Shown: piece after piece, positions 1 through 12,800 of the stretch
Layout of the letters: every line of letters begins with the position of its first letter
Numbering within the stretch: position 1 is the stretch's first letter
Source of the DNA: Pleurodeles waltl
Taxonomy: Eukaryota; Chordata; Amphibia; Caudata; Salamandridae
Length of the DNA stretch: 64,000 bases
Assembly (NCBI RefSeq): GCF_031143425.1
Contig: NC_090446.1
Location: forward strand, 1,023,081,066 to 1,023,145,065
Reading direction: 5' to 3'
The notes under the pieces: generated by a model
The model's input: only the letters and a program-made list of their open reading frames with translations
Databases searched by the model: none
What the model was told of the DNA's origin: nothing
Position numbers and translations under genes: made by a program

Positions 1-1402
1 AAACCTAAGCTGCGATTCTACCTGCCGTGGACAGCAGCAATTTTATACATTTTTCAACATTGATCTCAATTTTATTGATCGTGGTGCTATAGTTTTTACG
101 TAACACAACCCCCATGTTTCTGTGAAAATGGATCCTGAGGTAACAAATTGGCACTTTTTGCCATTGTAACGGCTGGTCCAATATTGGTCATGTGGTTCTA
201 GCTGTTAACTGTATCAGGGTAGATTTTGGCCAGTTGATTGTCAAGCCAGACCGCTCCCCAAAGTTCATGATAGCTGCTATTATTGTTTGTAGATTGACCT
301 CTGGGTCACCGCTATCCGGAGATTGTCATGTGCATGCAGGGAGTACAGTAGGCATTGTGCGCCAACACGTTTACCCCGGTGGCCATGTACTTCACGTAGC
401 ACAAATGCCAGTGATTCTGTTGGCAATAGAAAAATCAGGGTGACCATGGACAACTCTGCTGTGTTCCATTGCTGGATAGCATTGTGATGTGAAACTTGCA
501 TATTAATCTGTATGTGCGCCATTGGGCACGCATACAAAAGAGGAATCCAGCACATCATTGCATGTGCCAGTCCCATTTTAGTGTAAGTTGCCATTTTAAA
601 CAGCCATTCTACTGATGCGCATGCTTTGGCCGTGTAGCGACACTCATCTCCAAATGAAGCTGATGCACAACCGTGAACAGGGTTCTCTAGTTGTCCTGTG
701 TCAAGCGGTCCTGGTATAAAGCCTGACTGGTCCCGTAGAACCAGTCCATGCATCATTGGCAACAGCCGAGCCACCAGTATTTTAGTCAGTAACTTATTAT
801 CCATGTTTAGCCAGTATCCTATTATCCAATTTTATAAGTGACAGTGATCTGTAGGATCTGCACTCGTGGACAGGCTTCCTTCATTTCAGCAGTATTATAA
901 TTATTGCCTCCCGTACCCCTGGGGGCAACTCACCCTTTAGCAAAGCCTCTCCATAAATTTCTGATAAACATGGAGCAAGCAGATCTGCGTGCTCCTTATA
1001 AAACTCCGCAGTCAGACTGTCACTGCCAGGTGCCTTGCCCGCTTTCAAATCAGTGATCGTGTTTTTAATGTCTTCCTCCATAAGGGGAGAACACAGTATC
1101 TCCCTTTCAGCTGTTTCCACCCACGCTAATGTCTCTGCATCCAGATACTGCCTCATATCACCAGTCTGCCCACTACATGATGACCTACTTAACCTAGTAT
1201 AATAGTCAGCGAATACTGCCAAGATATCGGACATGTGATGAGCTGATTGCCCCTCTCCTGTGTCAGTGATAGCAATATGGTCAACCAACCTTTTCGGCTT
1301 GAAACGGCCAGCTAGTGTGTGCCCTGGGCACTCTGCCTCCCTCTCTCTCTCTCTCTCTGCTACACTCACAGTCTGACCTAAAAACACAATCAAAGTGCTC
1401 AA
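1..1402 (-). pseudogene. L1-like LINE ORF2 fragment (linker and RT)
   Basis: Reading the minus strand from 1402 downward gives a linker segment (1402-881) with KAGKAPGSDSL and the start of the RT fingers. A second open piece (804-280) has KILVARLLP and DQSGFIPG, then LLYACPMAHIQIN and TESLAF. These match the region of L1-type ORF2 between endonuclease and RT and RT blocks 1-4. The pieces are in different frames and the YADD block is absent or beyond the window edge, so the copy is decayed and cut at position 1. The 5' side ends near a GA-rich run at about 1340-1360. No function is expected. The L1 assignment is from motif recognition, and another APE-type clade is less likely. Confidence 0.7.
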
Positions 1403-1409
1403 ATACTAA

Positions 1410-1578
1410 GGGCCTGATTTAGAATTAGCCGGATGGGTTACTCCATCACAAAAGTGGTAGATATCGTGTCCGTTGTATTACGATTCCATTTTATCCCGTG
1501 GAACTCGTAATACGGCTGACGGGATATCCGTCCCATTTGTGATGGAGTAACCTGTCCTCCAAACTCTAAATAAGGCCT
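1410..1578. mobile_element. Palindromic MITE, PIF/Harbinger-like, TSD TAA
   Basis: This is a 169-bp fold-back. The left arm starts GGGCCTGATTTAGA and the right arm, reverse complemented, starts AGGCCTTATTTAGA. The arms share GGTTACTCCATCACAAA, so almost the whole element pairs with itself. TAA flanks both ends (1407-1409 and 1579-1581). A 3-bp duplication and GGCC-type ends fit a non-autonomous PIF/Harbinger element. It has no coding capacity. Confidence 0.75.
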
Positions 1579-1581
1579 TAA

Positions 1582-2675
1582 TTATTTCCAAGTTAGACAA
1601 ACCACAGTTTGAAACAAGTGTTGCCCTGTCACTCGATTTTAAACTTAATCCCTGTTTGTTTCAGACGTCCTACCCTTCCAAGCAGTTGCATGAATTTGGC
1701 TTGTAATGCAGATGACATATTGGCTGCGTTATAAATACCCAATCCTCACGTGTAGACTGGGCCCCATGAGCCGTCCTGCATAGCCCAAACAGAGGTGCCA
1801 TCTTTTTATATTCTAGTGCGCCCTCCCAACTATATTCCACTAATCAAAAAATAATTCTGTTTCTACAATAAAGACTCCCAAATTAAATGTACAGGTATGA
1901 TTACTACTACTATTCCTTCAATCAGGAAAGTCCAACAAAATTCATGACACCAATGTAAAATACATAGAATTAAATGGGTACCCCTTGTAAATCATTATTC
2001 CCTTTCCAACAAACCTTAACTATACCTTTCCTGTAAACAGCTATCATGCAGGGGTCATTCTCCTAACCACGAACTATATGTCACTTCTATCCACACCTTA
2101 TCCATTTGAAATGGTAAAGTTCATCTGAACTCATATCAATCGCATAATATGCACAAAAACAAACTAGTGCCATCTTTAAAGGTCCATATTACCATTCTAA
2201 ACAAATTAAAGCATATCATCCCTACAAGTGGTTATTGTACATGGTTGGAGCCAGCCTCCTTCTATCCACATCGTAATACAACCAAAATCATTTTTACCAG
2301 TCCTCGCAATTAAGATGCAGTTAGATTGTCCTTACTTTACAGCTACCTCCACTGTTAAGAGGGACCAGCTTTTCCTTTTTAGTCATCCAATATGCAAACC
2401 TTATGCATTCTCAATTGTATTGATATTGTACTAAGAACAGACCTCAGCCCCATCCTACATTTCAGTTAAATAATAGTCTTGCCACATACGCCATACAAAT
2501 GTGTGTGTTACGTCGCTTAAACTTGTAATACATGTTCTACTTTCCTAAGCAGTTTTATAATCCAAGGTCCATATTTTAGCCCTTCACTACCTCTTTCAGT
2601 TACATAATCCAGCGGGCTTATGGAAAGTGCATGTTCTGCTCCCTGTTCCTCCCTCTCTGGTCTGTAACACATTTG
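1582..2675. other. Intergenic, nothing recognised
   Basis: AT-rich, apparently unique or heavily decayed sequence. I see no coding motif, terminal repeat or tandem array in it. Confidence 0.5.
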
Positions 2676-2956
2676 ATCTGATAAAGACTTCTAGTTGCAG
2701 ATTCCTTACCTTCAAATTTCCACCAGGCGTCAGTCTGGATCATGAGATTTGTTTTTTAGCAGTACCCCTGTGTGCCGCTAGGTGGCGTCAATCAGCTCCA
2801 CGTCCATCGTCAGTGTAGTTTGCGCCGGTCCTATATAGGTGCCACCCCAGCATGCTGACATCAGTTCCTTTCCACTCTAGTGCATCAAAACTAAGGCCCT
2901 GAAAGGGGAGTCCCTGTCACTAAAAATCAGTTTGCAAATCGGGGAGGATGGGTGGG

Positions 2957-3063
2957 TCAGTAAGGAATCTGTAACTAGATATTGTGACCACCAGGTAAGG
3001 TGTTTCCAAAGGTAAGTAACTCCTCCATCTGATAGAGACATCTAGTTGCAGATTCCTTACCTT
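2957..3063 (-). repeat. DIRS-B internal complementary region (ICR)
   Basis: On the plus strand, a right-terminus sequence ending GGTAAGTAACTCCTCCAT is followed immediately by the left terminus CTGATAGAGACATCTAG. This is the complement of the joined element ends, which is the definition of the DIRS ICR. It lies just downstream of the minus-strand YR gene, as in the A-family copies of this window. Confidence 0.7.
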
Positions 3064-3239
3064 AGAATAGATACCCAAGCAATACTATCCCTGGAGGTGG
3101 GCCTGCGAACTAATACCATACTAGGAAGTCCTGCAGGACTGAATGGGCAAAGTACCAATCCCTATGGACCTGACTGTCCAGGCACTATTGTTTGGGGAAA
3201 ATGAGCAGAGATGCCCACGTTGCCGCCTGACAGATGTCA

Positions 3240-3930
3240 AGGACTGGAACTCTGAATGCTAATGCAGCGGTCGCAGCTGTAGCTCGGGTAGAATGAGCAT
3301 GCAAATCTTCAGGTGGTTGCTTCTTGTCCAGTGCATAGCAGATTTTAAAGCACAGTACAACCCATCAAGAGATGGTCCGCTTCTGCACTGCCCAACCTTT
3401 CTTTGCACCCACATAACCGACCAAGAGTTGATCATCCACCCAGAACTCTTTTGTGTGATCAAGGTAGAACACCAAAGTTCTTTTTGGGTCCAGACAGTAG
3501 AGTCTCTCCTCTTCCTTAGAAGGATATGTGTGTGCGTATAAAGTAGTCAAAGTGATAGATTGGCCTACATGAAAGGGGTGTGACCAGTTTCGGCAAAAAG
3601 GAAGCCCTAGTGCAAAGCACCAATTTATCAGAAAAGTTGGAAAGGTAGGGTGGCTTAGATGACAATGCCTGCAGCTCACTCACCCTGAGGGCAGATGTAA
3701 TGGCCACAAGGAGAGCTGTTTTCAAAGTGAGAAGCCTGAGAGGACAATTTTGAAGAGGCTCAGAAAGGAGCGCACATTAGGAATGTTAGACCCAAATTCA
3801 AATCCCATTGCGGCATAATGAAGGGGGATGGAGGAAACATTTGAGTAAGACCTTTAAGCAACCTAATAACAATAGGAAACTGAAAGTCAAAGAGGTGGCC
3901 AAGGACGTCCCATCTTCCTCTGTCTACCCT
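3240..3930 (-). pseudogene. DIRS-B tyrosine recombinase fragment
   Basis: The minus-strand translation reads LKGLTQMFPPSPFIMPQWDLNLGL, then, after frame changes, HPFHVGQSITL, PSKEEERLYCLDPKRTL and FYLDHTKEFW, ending VQKRTIS. The same peptide order occurs at 50.2-50.7 kb (copy B1), where it continues to the region of the catalytic Tyr. Tyrosine recombinases of DIRS elements integrate the circular cDNA. Several frameshifts and stops make this copy dead. Confidence 0.75.
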
Positions 3931-3959
3931 GGACCTTGTCTGAAGACCATACCAAGACG

Positions 3960-6900
3960 CGCTAGTATGGTCAACACCGTAACCTTTTTTAAGACACATA
4001 AGCACCGGCACATCGAAGCCGAGCATTGCCCCTCCAGAGGTTGGATGTTGACCCCTGTGCATAATCTGCCTCTGCTTTTAGGTGTGACACAGCCCTGTGG
4101 CTGTGGTTGTCACCAAAGCAGGTCGTCGGAGCTGAGATGGGATCCAGCCAATAGCTTTGACCCCAGGCGGCCCATGAGTCTGAAGCCGATACCTCAACCA
4201 AGACCAAAACCAGTGTCAGCACTGAAAAGGCCGTCAGCTTTGAGGCCATCAACAGCTAACTCAAAGGAGACGCCTACCTTCGAAAAAGCTCCAACAGGAG
4301 CTGGGTGAAAGGTAGTTGCACATTATCTTCCACCCGCACAAGGGCATGTGTGTACAGTCAACACCCAAACTCTTGCACAGGTAAGATCTCTGCTTCAGAA
4401 AATACTTTGCCTAAAAGGTGCAAATGGGCCAGGTGGGGCATCTTTAGACATTCCCCTGCTGCCACCACCCCCAAAAAGGCCTAAGGACAACCTTGTTGGC
4501 TCCCCTCCTCCTCTGCCTCGTCACCACCACCCCATCTCCTCCTCCCTCACCTCAGGGGTCACTGGAGTTGTATCCTGAGCCCTCAATCAAACTACCTTAG
4601 CACCCCAGTCTCCCTGCACTCCACCGATGATCCTTGGGAGGACTATGGGGGTGATTCAGACCTTGGCGGACGGCGGAGGCCGTCCGCCAAGGTTGCGCCG
4701 CCGAATGACCGCACCGCGGTCAAAAGACCGCGGCGGCCATTCAGACATTTCCGCTGGGCCGGCGGGCACTCTCCAAAACCGCGCCCGCCGGCCCAGCAGA
4801 AATGCCCCTGCAACGAGGACGCCGGCTCAGAATTGAGCCGGCGTAGTTGCAGGGGTGCGACGGGTGCCATTGGCATGGGCACTGCAGGGGCCCCCAGGGG
4901 CCCCGCAGCACCCCCTACCGCCATCCTGTTCATGGCGGGTTTCCCGCCATGAACAGGATGGCGGAAGGGGGTGTCTGAATCCCCATGGCGGCGGAGCGCG
5001 CTCTGCCGCCATGGAGGATTAATTGGGGCAGCGGTAAACCGGCGGGAGACCGCCGGTTTACCCTTTCTGACCGCAGCTGAACCGCCGCGGTCAGAATGCC
5101 CTCGGGAGCACTGCCAGCCTGTTGGCGGTGCTCCCGTGGTCGGTGACCCTGGCGGTCACCGGCCGCCAGGGTCAGAATGACCCCCTATGTCTTGAATCCT
5201 GTAGGAGACCAAGACATTAATTGTGTCCCTGTTAGGGCTTCCCCTCCAGACGCACCACAGCATATCATAGCGCTATCCAAATAACTATTACCACAAGGTG
5301 GATGTGTACTTCACCCTGCAGGATGACAGCTTTCTGGTGGAGATGGTTTCCAAAACTTAGCGCTCCCTCCAATATTTGTCTGTGCTCAAGCGAATGGTAA
5401 AATCTCCCCCTGAAATTTTTAAGTAGCTCGTGAAATCCCAGGTTGTAACAAGTTCAAGCCGGCACCTTGAGATCCACTCCAAGGGGAGGCCATGTCCCAC
5501 CAGACTCCTGGTCCATTCCACCGCCCATGAAAGGGCGGCAGCCCCAACGACAGCAACACCCCTCCTTTTGAGAAGTAGAGTAAGCATATCGTTGTCTCTG
5601 GCAAGAGGGTTGTGGATAGTGCTGCCATACAGTAGTGCATCACCAGTGGACTAGACCTGCCTTATTACAAAAGGGCATAGTGAAAAGAGATAGAGGTCAT
5701 GCTCCAGCATCTCCCACACCAATACCACAGAGGGGGAGGAAATAAGAGAGAAAGGGAAAGACATTCCCAAAACCAGCATCAGGTGTGCCTAGGATACTGC
5801 TGATGAACCTGCCAGCGAAGTGAATACCTGTCATCCTCTGACACCACTGCTGTATGTGTGATTCTGGCTTCAAGTTGAGGTCCAACTTCTTATTAACCTG
5901 CCCTTTGATGGGGATACCTATTCGGCCCTTTCATGTTCCTTCCACCAGGGGCTTGTTAAAAAGGCAGCCAGCAAGGGGTGGGCCCAGTTCCACGTACCCA
6001 GAAACAGCACAGTCTAATCAACAACAGCAACTCTGTTACCACCAATAGTGTGGTAGAGGTTAAAAGCGGCGCTCCTTCAAAAGGAACATCTCCACATGTT
6101 GGGGCAGAGGTGCTCCCGCCAATGGAGCCTCTACTTCCAAGACCTCACTTGACCTACAGCCCTGCAATTACACTACACCTGTTGGAGGAAAACATCAGGG
6201 ATACGTTCCCTGCTGGGAGGATATCACCACTGACTGGTGGTATTTTATCCATCATTGAGCATTACTACTAACTCAAACTCATTTCAACCCCACTAAACAT
6301 CCCACTTTGCACACACCACACCTAGCCCTATTGAAAGAGGTTTAAGTGTTCCTTTTCAAAGGGGCCATAGAGCCAGTGTTCCCTCAACCCCGCGTCTGCT
6401 CTCTGTGCTTCCTCATCCCCAAAAAAGAAAGCTCCCTCAAGCCAGTCTTTAATCTCAAGCCCCCTAAGAGATACATCCCGTTTGATCATTTCCAATAGTC
6501 ACCCTAAAGGAAGTCATCCACCTGCTACAACAAGATGACTTCATGGCCACACTATACCTTAAGGAAGCCTATTTTCACATTCAAATCCATCTGGCTCATC
6601 TGCGCTCCATACACTTCATGGTAAGTGGTCAACACTGCCAATTCAAAGCATTGCCATTCAAAGTCACCAAAGACCCAAAGATTTTCACCAAGTGCCTTGC
6701 CAACGTAACTTCTCACCTCACAAGGGAGGGAACGTCTGTCCTTCCCAACCTAGGCGATTGGCTGATCAAGAGGACAAGCAGGCAAGACTGCCTAGCCCGC
6801 ACCCAAGCTGCAGTCTCTCTTGCTTCCTACTACATATGCAGAGGACAAGTTTAGTCTACCCCTCCATTCATCTGCATGTAGCTGCTATTGATGCATACAT

Positions 6901-7245
6901 GCAGACCAGGGAGCTTCTCACTCTTGAAGATCCCTGATGTTAAAGCCTTTATGGAAAACCCTAAACCTGTCATCCCACCTTGGGTGCCACCTGCTCCAGT
7001 CTGGAATCTCAATATTGTACTCACCAGACTCACAAGACCCCCTTTCAAACCACTGCATTCTTGCCTTTGCAGTTTTATCTCCTGGAAGGTCTCCTTTCTG
7101 GTGGCCATAACATCCCTTAGGTGTATTGGTAAGCTACAGGCTCTCACATTACAAGAACATGTTTTCCAGGTCCATTGAGACAGAGTGGTTCATAGGACCA
7201 GCCCATTGTTCCTGCCTAAGGTGGTCTTCCTACTCTACATTCTTG
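3960..7245 (+). pseudogene. Ancient DIRS-A copy (gag, RT, partial YR)
   Basis: Decayed homologue of the element at 56.7-62.4 kb. Gag-like pieces run from about 4000 to 6050. After removal of the insertion at 4647-5185 they include a counterpart of the EDDFLFNTLSS block at 5320-5400 and of the NMPF(N)GQQLFG block near 5900. RT follows at 6543-6800 (LKEAYFHIQIHLAH, QFKALPFKVT, LGDWLIK). YR follows at 6930-7245 (PAPVWNLNIVLTRL, WKVSFLVAITSLRC). RNase H and the C-terminal pol domain are absent: RT runs almost directly into YR near 6840-6920, a deletion of more than 1 kb. It is too diverged for an activity claim. Confidence 0.75.
4647..5185 (+). mobile_element. GC-rich fold-back DNA transposon, TSD TAT
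   Basis: This is 539 bp, very GC-rich, and bounded by GGGGGTGATTCAGACC on the left and GGGTCAGAATGACCCCC on the right (imperfect TIRs). TAT repeats at 4644-4646 and 5186-5188. Inside is a string of perfect or near-perfect hairpins, for example around 4661-4693, 4800-4855 and 4917-4965. A related element sits at 14759-15335 in the opposite internal order. It is non-coding. The 3-bp target duplication suggests the PIF/Harbinger superfamily, but no transposase is present to confirm this. Confidence 0.8.
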
Positions 7246-7249
7246 GTGT

Positions 7250-8250
7250 GGAGAGTTGAAGTCAAGTGGTTTGCTTTTAACTCTCCTGTTTTGCTGGATT
7301 TGTTTTGTTGGATTTCAGGGATTTTCCCACTGTTAACAAGTACCAAAGGGCTTGCACTCTCACCCTTAAAAACGCTAAAATTGACTTACACCTAAGTGGC
7401 ACATTTAATTTATTTTTAAGTCACTATTAAATGGTACTATATGTACCTAGGTCCTATAACTGAAAAGCTACTAGTTGGCCTGTATTACTCTTTGTTCCAC
7501 CCACTAAAGTAGCACTTTAAAACTTATTTCAGGCCTGCCACTGCAGCCTGTAGTGCGGTTTAAACTGCCATTTAGATCTAGAAAAATACACCTTTTGCCA
7601 GGCCTAAGCCATCCTTTTTAATACCTTGTACGTCACCCCTAAGTTAGGCTCTAACCACCCAGAAGGCAGGTTGCATGGTATATAAAAAGGTTTGACATGT
7701 GGTTAGGTTTTATGTGTTCTGAAAGGTTAACTATCTTGAAGGACTCTCACTGTTGTAAGGCCTATCTCTTCTATTGACTATTAATTGGTTACTTCATTAC
7801 ATTTAATAAGTGCTAACTTTGGATTAGGAGCAGACAGATAGATATACTGCTTATGCTCACATTAATTACAATTTAAACTCCTCTTTCATAGTAAAGTTGG
7901 ATTTTAAGTTACGGTTCTACAAATGCCACTTTTAGAAAGTTTGCATTCTCTTGTCCCGGCCAATTGTGCCTTCTGCCAGTGCCCTGGATTACATGACGGT
8001 GAATGTCTCTGCTGTTGGTGTTCGGGTATTGCTTCCAGACAGTTACACAAAGGGGGATTCTTATGTGTGGAGAGGATGGCCATCTGGATAGGATCATCAG
8101 GAGTGGCTGTTCCCAGCCCCACTTGCAGTTATTTGGGTTTGGCCTCCTGCAGTCACAAACACCAGGCCAGCCCTGTGTTTTGACACCCTCATACATGTAT
8201 GAGTCTTGAAAAGGGAAGGGGAAGAAGTTTCCATAACCGGATAGGGCAGG
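7250..8250 (+). repeat. LTR-like non-coding repeat (family LTR2), diverged copy
   Basis: Segments around 7380-7700 and 7880-7945 match the minus-strand repeat at 34.3-35.2 and 41.1-41.7 kb. Shared stretches include ACTTATTTCAGGCCTGCCACTGCAG-like sequence near 7520, CACCCCTAAGTTAGGC near 7636, and CCACTTTTAGAAAGT near 7926. I see no coding motif. Boundaries are uncertain, and the left edge lies next to the end of the old DIRS YR piece. Confidence 0.5.
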
Positions 8251-9880
8251 GAGGCCCACAACACAAAGGTTGGCACCAGGTATACGTTAGACCTCCAGAG
8301 TCATTTATCAAACGACTCAAGGACCTGTGAAAATGACAGATTACGGCCTGCCCCATTGACAGGGAACTGCCCTTTTGCTTGAAGAACTGACTTGCTGTCT
8401 GAGAAGTAAAATTAACCTGCTTGCCTTCATCCCAGGCTACCCAGAGTGACTCCAATGGTCAGTTGGCTTACCTCCTGTGTGAGCTACAGGGGGCCCAACC
8501 AGCTTCAGAGGCCTCCCTGCAACTGCCCAGCTGAGTTGCTGCAACTTCACCTGCCTAATTCCTGCTGGCCTCGGTTTCAGTGAGCCCACAGGTCTCAAGA
8601 GGAGCCTTCTAAACTCCTATTAGGACCAGTAACAGATTCCCCTGAGCCGCACTTTCTTGGATAAGGCCCATCACTGAGCCCGACAACAGAGACTGGTCCA
8701 GGGGCCGCATTCCTGGGACCCAGGAGCAAAAGAGATGTTGCTGTCACGAGCGGGACCCATAAAGGAAGGCTGCTTCCCATTGCCATGATGTAAGGGGCCT
8801 AGGGAGCTGGCTGGACAGCAAAGGAGTTGGCTCCGTGTGCTGCCTTAACGAATAAACACGTCTTGTGGTATCCCCAGTGCAACTGGGACAATACTTTTCA
8901 AAGAAAAAAATGAAAAAGAATTGCTGCTCTCCCAAACTCAGCAGGATAGCCTCTCCTAAAATACTCACTCCTGCACGGAGGAAGCATCCTATAATGCCCT
9001 ACTGGGCTTAATTTGCCTATGGTTTTCTCTGCTTGTGGTGGCCATAGGAGGGAAGGGATACAACCAACGTGAATGTAAATCATTTGCAGGACTGCAGGAA
9101 GTGCAGCCACCTTCCCCCAAAATTTACAACTTGACCCTAAGTTTTCTAGGGTCATGAAATGCATGACCCCCAGACTTTTTGCATTCCAAGACTGGAACAT
9201 TTGTTCTACAGATAGGAATGCAGTGACCTATAGTGGTTGGTTCTATGGCTGCATTCTGTTTGGTTTAAAGGTACTAAAGAAAGGCTCAGACCCATTCTAC
9301 ATTTATTTCAAATGTTCTGTTGACAGTATATAATTAATAGAGTTTTTGTGTAATGATTTATTGACAATGACTGCATCTAAGCATGGCTATTAATTTTGGT
9401 GATATAATAATTTGTTAGTGAGGCAACCCATTGGTAAAAAGCCTTGGTGTGGTGGCCAGTGTTCTATTTGGTATGGGTGAGGGGGTATTATGGTTTTTTG
9501 GAATCATTACCCATTAGGAGTCAAATTTACTTTCCATTTTTCAAAGAAAAAGCACTAACTTGCAAATATTTGTTTAGTGTTATTATTGCATGCCAGCGAA
9601 TAGTGATTGCCTGTCCACCCCACCTCCGCAGTCTAGGCCTCGGCCTTACTTGTGTTGCTACCCTGAGAGAGTCAAGTGCTGCAATGGGGGTTTGGTTCCC
9701 AGCATTATGAACCTATTACTTGTGCAGACATCACATCTTAAAAGCACATATATAGAGCTTAAATGTGGTACTCGCATGGCTTATGGGCCCACTGTGTGGG
9801 CCTTTCCATTCATGTGCATTAAAATATCCTGGAGGTGGCTTTCCTCGTAGAAGTCACTTCACTTAGGTGCTCCAGACTCT
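8251..9880. other. Non-coding, probably decayed repeat
   Basis: No coding motif or paired terminal repeat was found. The first half may be the remainder of the LTR-like repeat to its left, but I could not match it firmly within the window. Confidence 0.35.
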
Positions 9881-9884
9881 TAAA

Positions 9885-12800
9885 ACTTCAGAGATATGGT
9901 AGTTTTTCTCACTAACCCTAAAATCCTACCTAAGGTTGTCTCAACTTTTCATATTCCACCAGCGACCACGTTACCTTCAAAGACACCACCGAACCCTACT
10001 GGACCGACCACCACTGCATCCATTTCACCTACAACAAAAACACCGCACACCACCACAGCCGCCAACTCCCCCGCCGCAACTGGGGCAAAGTCACCAAAGA
10101 ACAACTTCTCAGCACCCTCTCCCAGAACCCACCGAACGAGCCCACCGACCCAGACACCGCAGCCTGCAACTTCAGACAATGGATCAACAACTGCACCAAC
10201 ATCCTCGCCCCACTGAAGAAACCCCCCAGCAACCTCGCCAACAAGAAAGCCTCCTGGTTCACCGACGAACTCCTGGCCTCCAAACGCGCCTGCAGGAAAC
10301 TGGAAAAGAAAGGGCTCCAAGAACGCACACCGGACAACTACGTAACCCTCAAAGACGCCACCTGCTGACACAACCACCTCATCAGGACCACCAAGAGGTC
10401 CTCCTTCAAAGACCGCCTAGACAACAGCGCACAAGACAGCAAAGAGCTCTTCCGCATCGTAAAGGAACTGTCCACCCCCAGCGCCAACGTCAACGACATC
10501 CCGCCCTCTCAGGAACTTTGCGACTCCCTCGCCGCTTTTTTCCACAGCAAGATCGCCGACATCCACAGCAGCTTCAACACCCCGTCCACGCCCACCTCCG
10601 TCACCACCTCGAACCCAAGCAGCGCCAACCCCATCACCGCCTGGTCCAACGACGATGCAACGTGCAAAATCATGAACTCCATCCACTCTGGATCACCGAC
10701 TGTCCCCTGCCCTCACCACATCTTCAACAAAGCAGACTCTATCATCGCGCCCCCAACTCCGCAAGATCATCAACGCCTCCTTCGAAACAGGCACCTTCCC
10801 GGAAAGCTGGAAGCACGCAGACATCAACGCCCTCCTCAAGAAACCCAAAGCCGACCCCAAGGACCTCAAGAACTTCCGCCCCATCTGCCTCCTCCCCTAC
10901 CCAGCAAAAGTCGCAGAAAAGATCGTCAACCTTCAACTGACACGCCACATCGAAGACAACAACGTCCTCGACCCCTCACAAACCGGATTTAGACGCAACC
11001 ACAGCACCGAGACCGCCCTCATCGCCGCCACAGATGACATCAGACGCCAACTCGACCACGGCGAGACCTCCGCCCTCATCCTCCTAGACCTCTCAGTGGC
11101 CTTCGACACGGTCTGCCACCGCACCCTACTATCATGCCTCCAAGAAGCCGGCATCCAGGAAAAAGCCCTAGCCTGGACCTCATCCTTCCTCTCCGGCAGA
11201 ACACAGACCGTCCGCCTCCCACCCTACCGCTCAGAAGCCAACAACATCATCTGCGGCGTCCCCCATGGCTCCTCCCTGAGCCCAACGCTGTTCAACATTT
11301 ACATGGCCCCCCTCGCAGAAGTGGCCCGCCGTCACGACCTCAACATCATCACCTACGCCGACGACACCCAGCTCATCCTCTCCCTCACCAACGACCCCAC
11401 CACCGCCAAAGCCAACCTCCACGAAGGAATGAAAGCAGTCGCCGACTGGATGAGAAATAGCCGCCTGAAACTCAACACCGACAAGACAGAAATCCTCATC
11501 CTCGGGACATCCCCCTCCGCCTGGAACGACTCGTGGTGGCCCACCACCCTTGGAACGGCTCCGACGCCCACCGACCACGCCCGCAACTTGGGGTTCATCC
11601 TCGACTCCGCACTCTCCATGGACAGACAAATCAGCACCGTCACCTCCTCCTGCTACAACACCCTCCGCACCCTCCGCAGGATCTACAAGTGAAGACGGTG
11701 ACCCACGCCCTCGTCAGCAGCAGATTGGACTACGGCAACGCACTCTATGCAGGAATCCCAGCAAAACACCTCCAACGGCTCCAACGCATCCAAAACGCCT
11801 ACGCCCGACTCATCACCAATGCACCCCGCCACAGCCACATCACCCCTCACCTCAAAGAGCTCCACTGGCTTCCCGTCGACAAAAGGGTCACCTTCAAGCT
11901 CCTCACCCACGCACACAAAGCATTCCACAACGCCGGCCCCACCTACCTCAACGAGAGACTCAATTTCTACACGCCGACCCGCTGACTGCGATCCGCGAGC
12001 CTCGCCCTCGCCATCGTCCCCCGCATCCAACGTACCACCGCCGGTGGCAGATCCTTCTCCTACCTCACCGCCAAGACCTGGAACACGCTCCCTACCTACC
12101 TCCGACAGACTCAAGACCTACTCACCTTCAGAAGACTCCTCAAGACCTGGCTCTTCTAGCTGTAGCAGTCTCCACCCCACCCCTCCTCAGCGCCTTGGAA
12201 CCCTAACGGGTAAGTAGCGCGCTATATAAATGTCTGTGATTGATTGATATCACCCAAACTATTGAGCTACCCGTTTTTCTTCCCAAAGCCACAGTCCATA
12301 GCTGAAGTTCACTTCACTCTCTTCATGCTAAAATAGCCCTAATGTACTTAATTAACAACTAAGCCATTCAGATAATCAATACAGGTTTCACGGCCCTTGC
12401 CAAATCTCATATAGGATCTGCTATTTCTCAAGCTGGTATTGCCAGATGTATAGGTAAATATATCCAAACAGGCTGAGGCTAAGTGCGCTCTACGAGTGTC
12501 CCCAAAAGCTTAGTCTACGTGGAAAAAAGGTGCCAAACTAGCCTTTCTAGGAAATATCCCTACCCTGGACATATATAAGGCTGCTACTTTGTCAGCGCCA
12601 CTCACTTTCATGAAGCATTATTGCATAGATGTGCTTGTATGTCAGCAAGCTCAAGTCGCCGAGCAGTTTTATGAACACATTTCCAAGCATTTGCACCCTC
12701 TGGAAGCTAGCCGCTGACTTTTGATGGACTGTTTCATAATCACACATGCTACAAACGGAAAATGGTACATACACTTTATCCATCTTCTCGTAGCTTTTAG

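Larger units (their letters stand above)
2676..3930 (-). mobile_element. DIRS family B, 3' part (YR, ICR, right ITR)
   Basis: On the minus strand this holds the tyrosine-recombinase gene (3930 to about 3240), then the internal complementary region (3063-2957), a spacer, and an inverted terminal repeat ending at 2676. The order YR-ICR-ITR is that of DIRS-type elements. The ITR (2676-2885) matches the left ITR of the DIRS-B copy at 45466 in inverted arrangement, including CTGATA(A/G)AGACTTCTAGTTGC at the tip. The 5' two thirds of the element (gag, RT, RNase H) are missing. The break is near 3930-3960, where an old DIRS-A copy in the opposite orientation begins. Confidence 0.75.

Noticed and set aside
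9936..10940. 334-codon His/Arg/Gln/Pro-rich frame
   Set aside because: Alternate-frame shadow of the L2 endonuclease-RT region, whose true frame shows the expected RT motifs.
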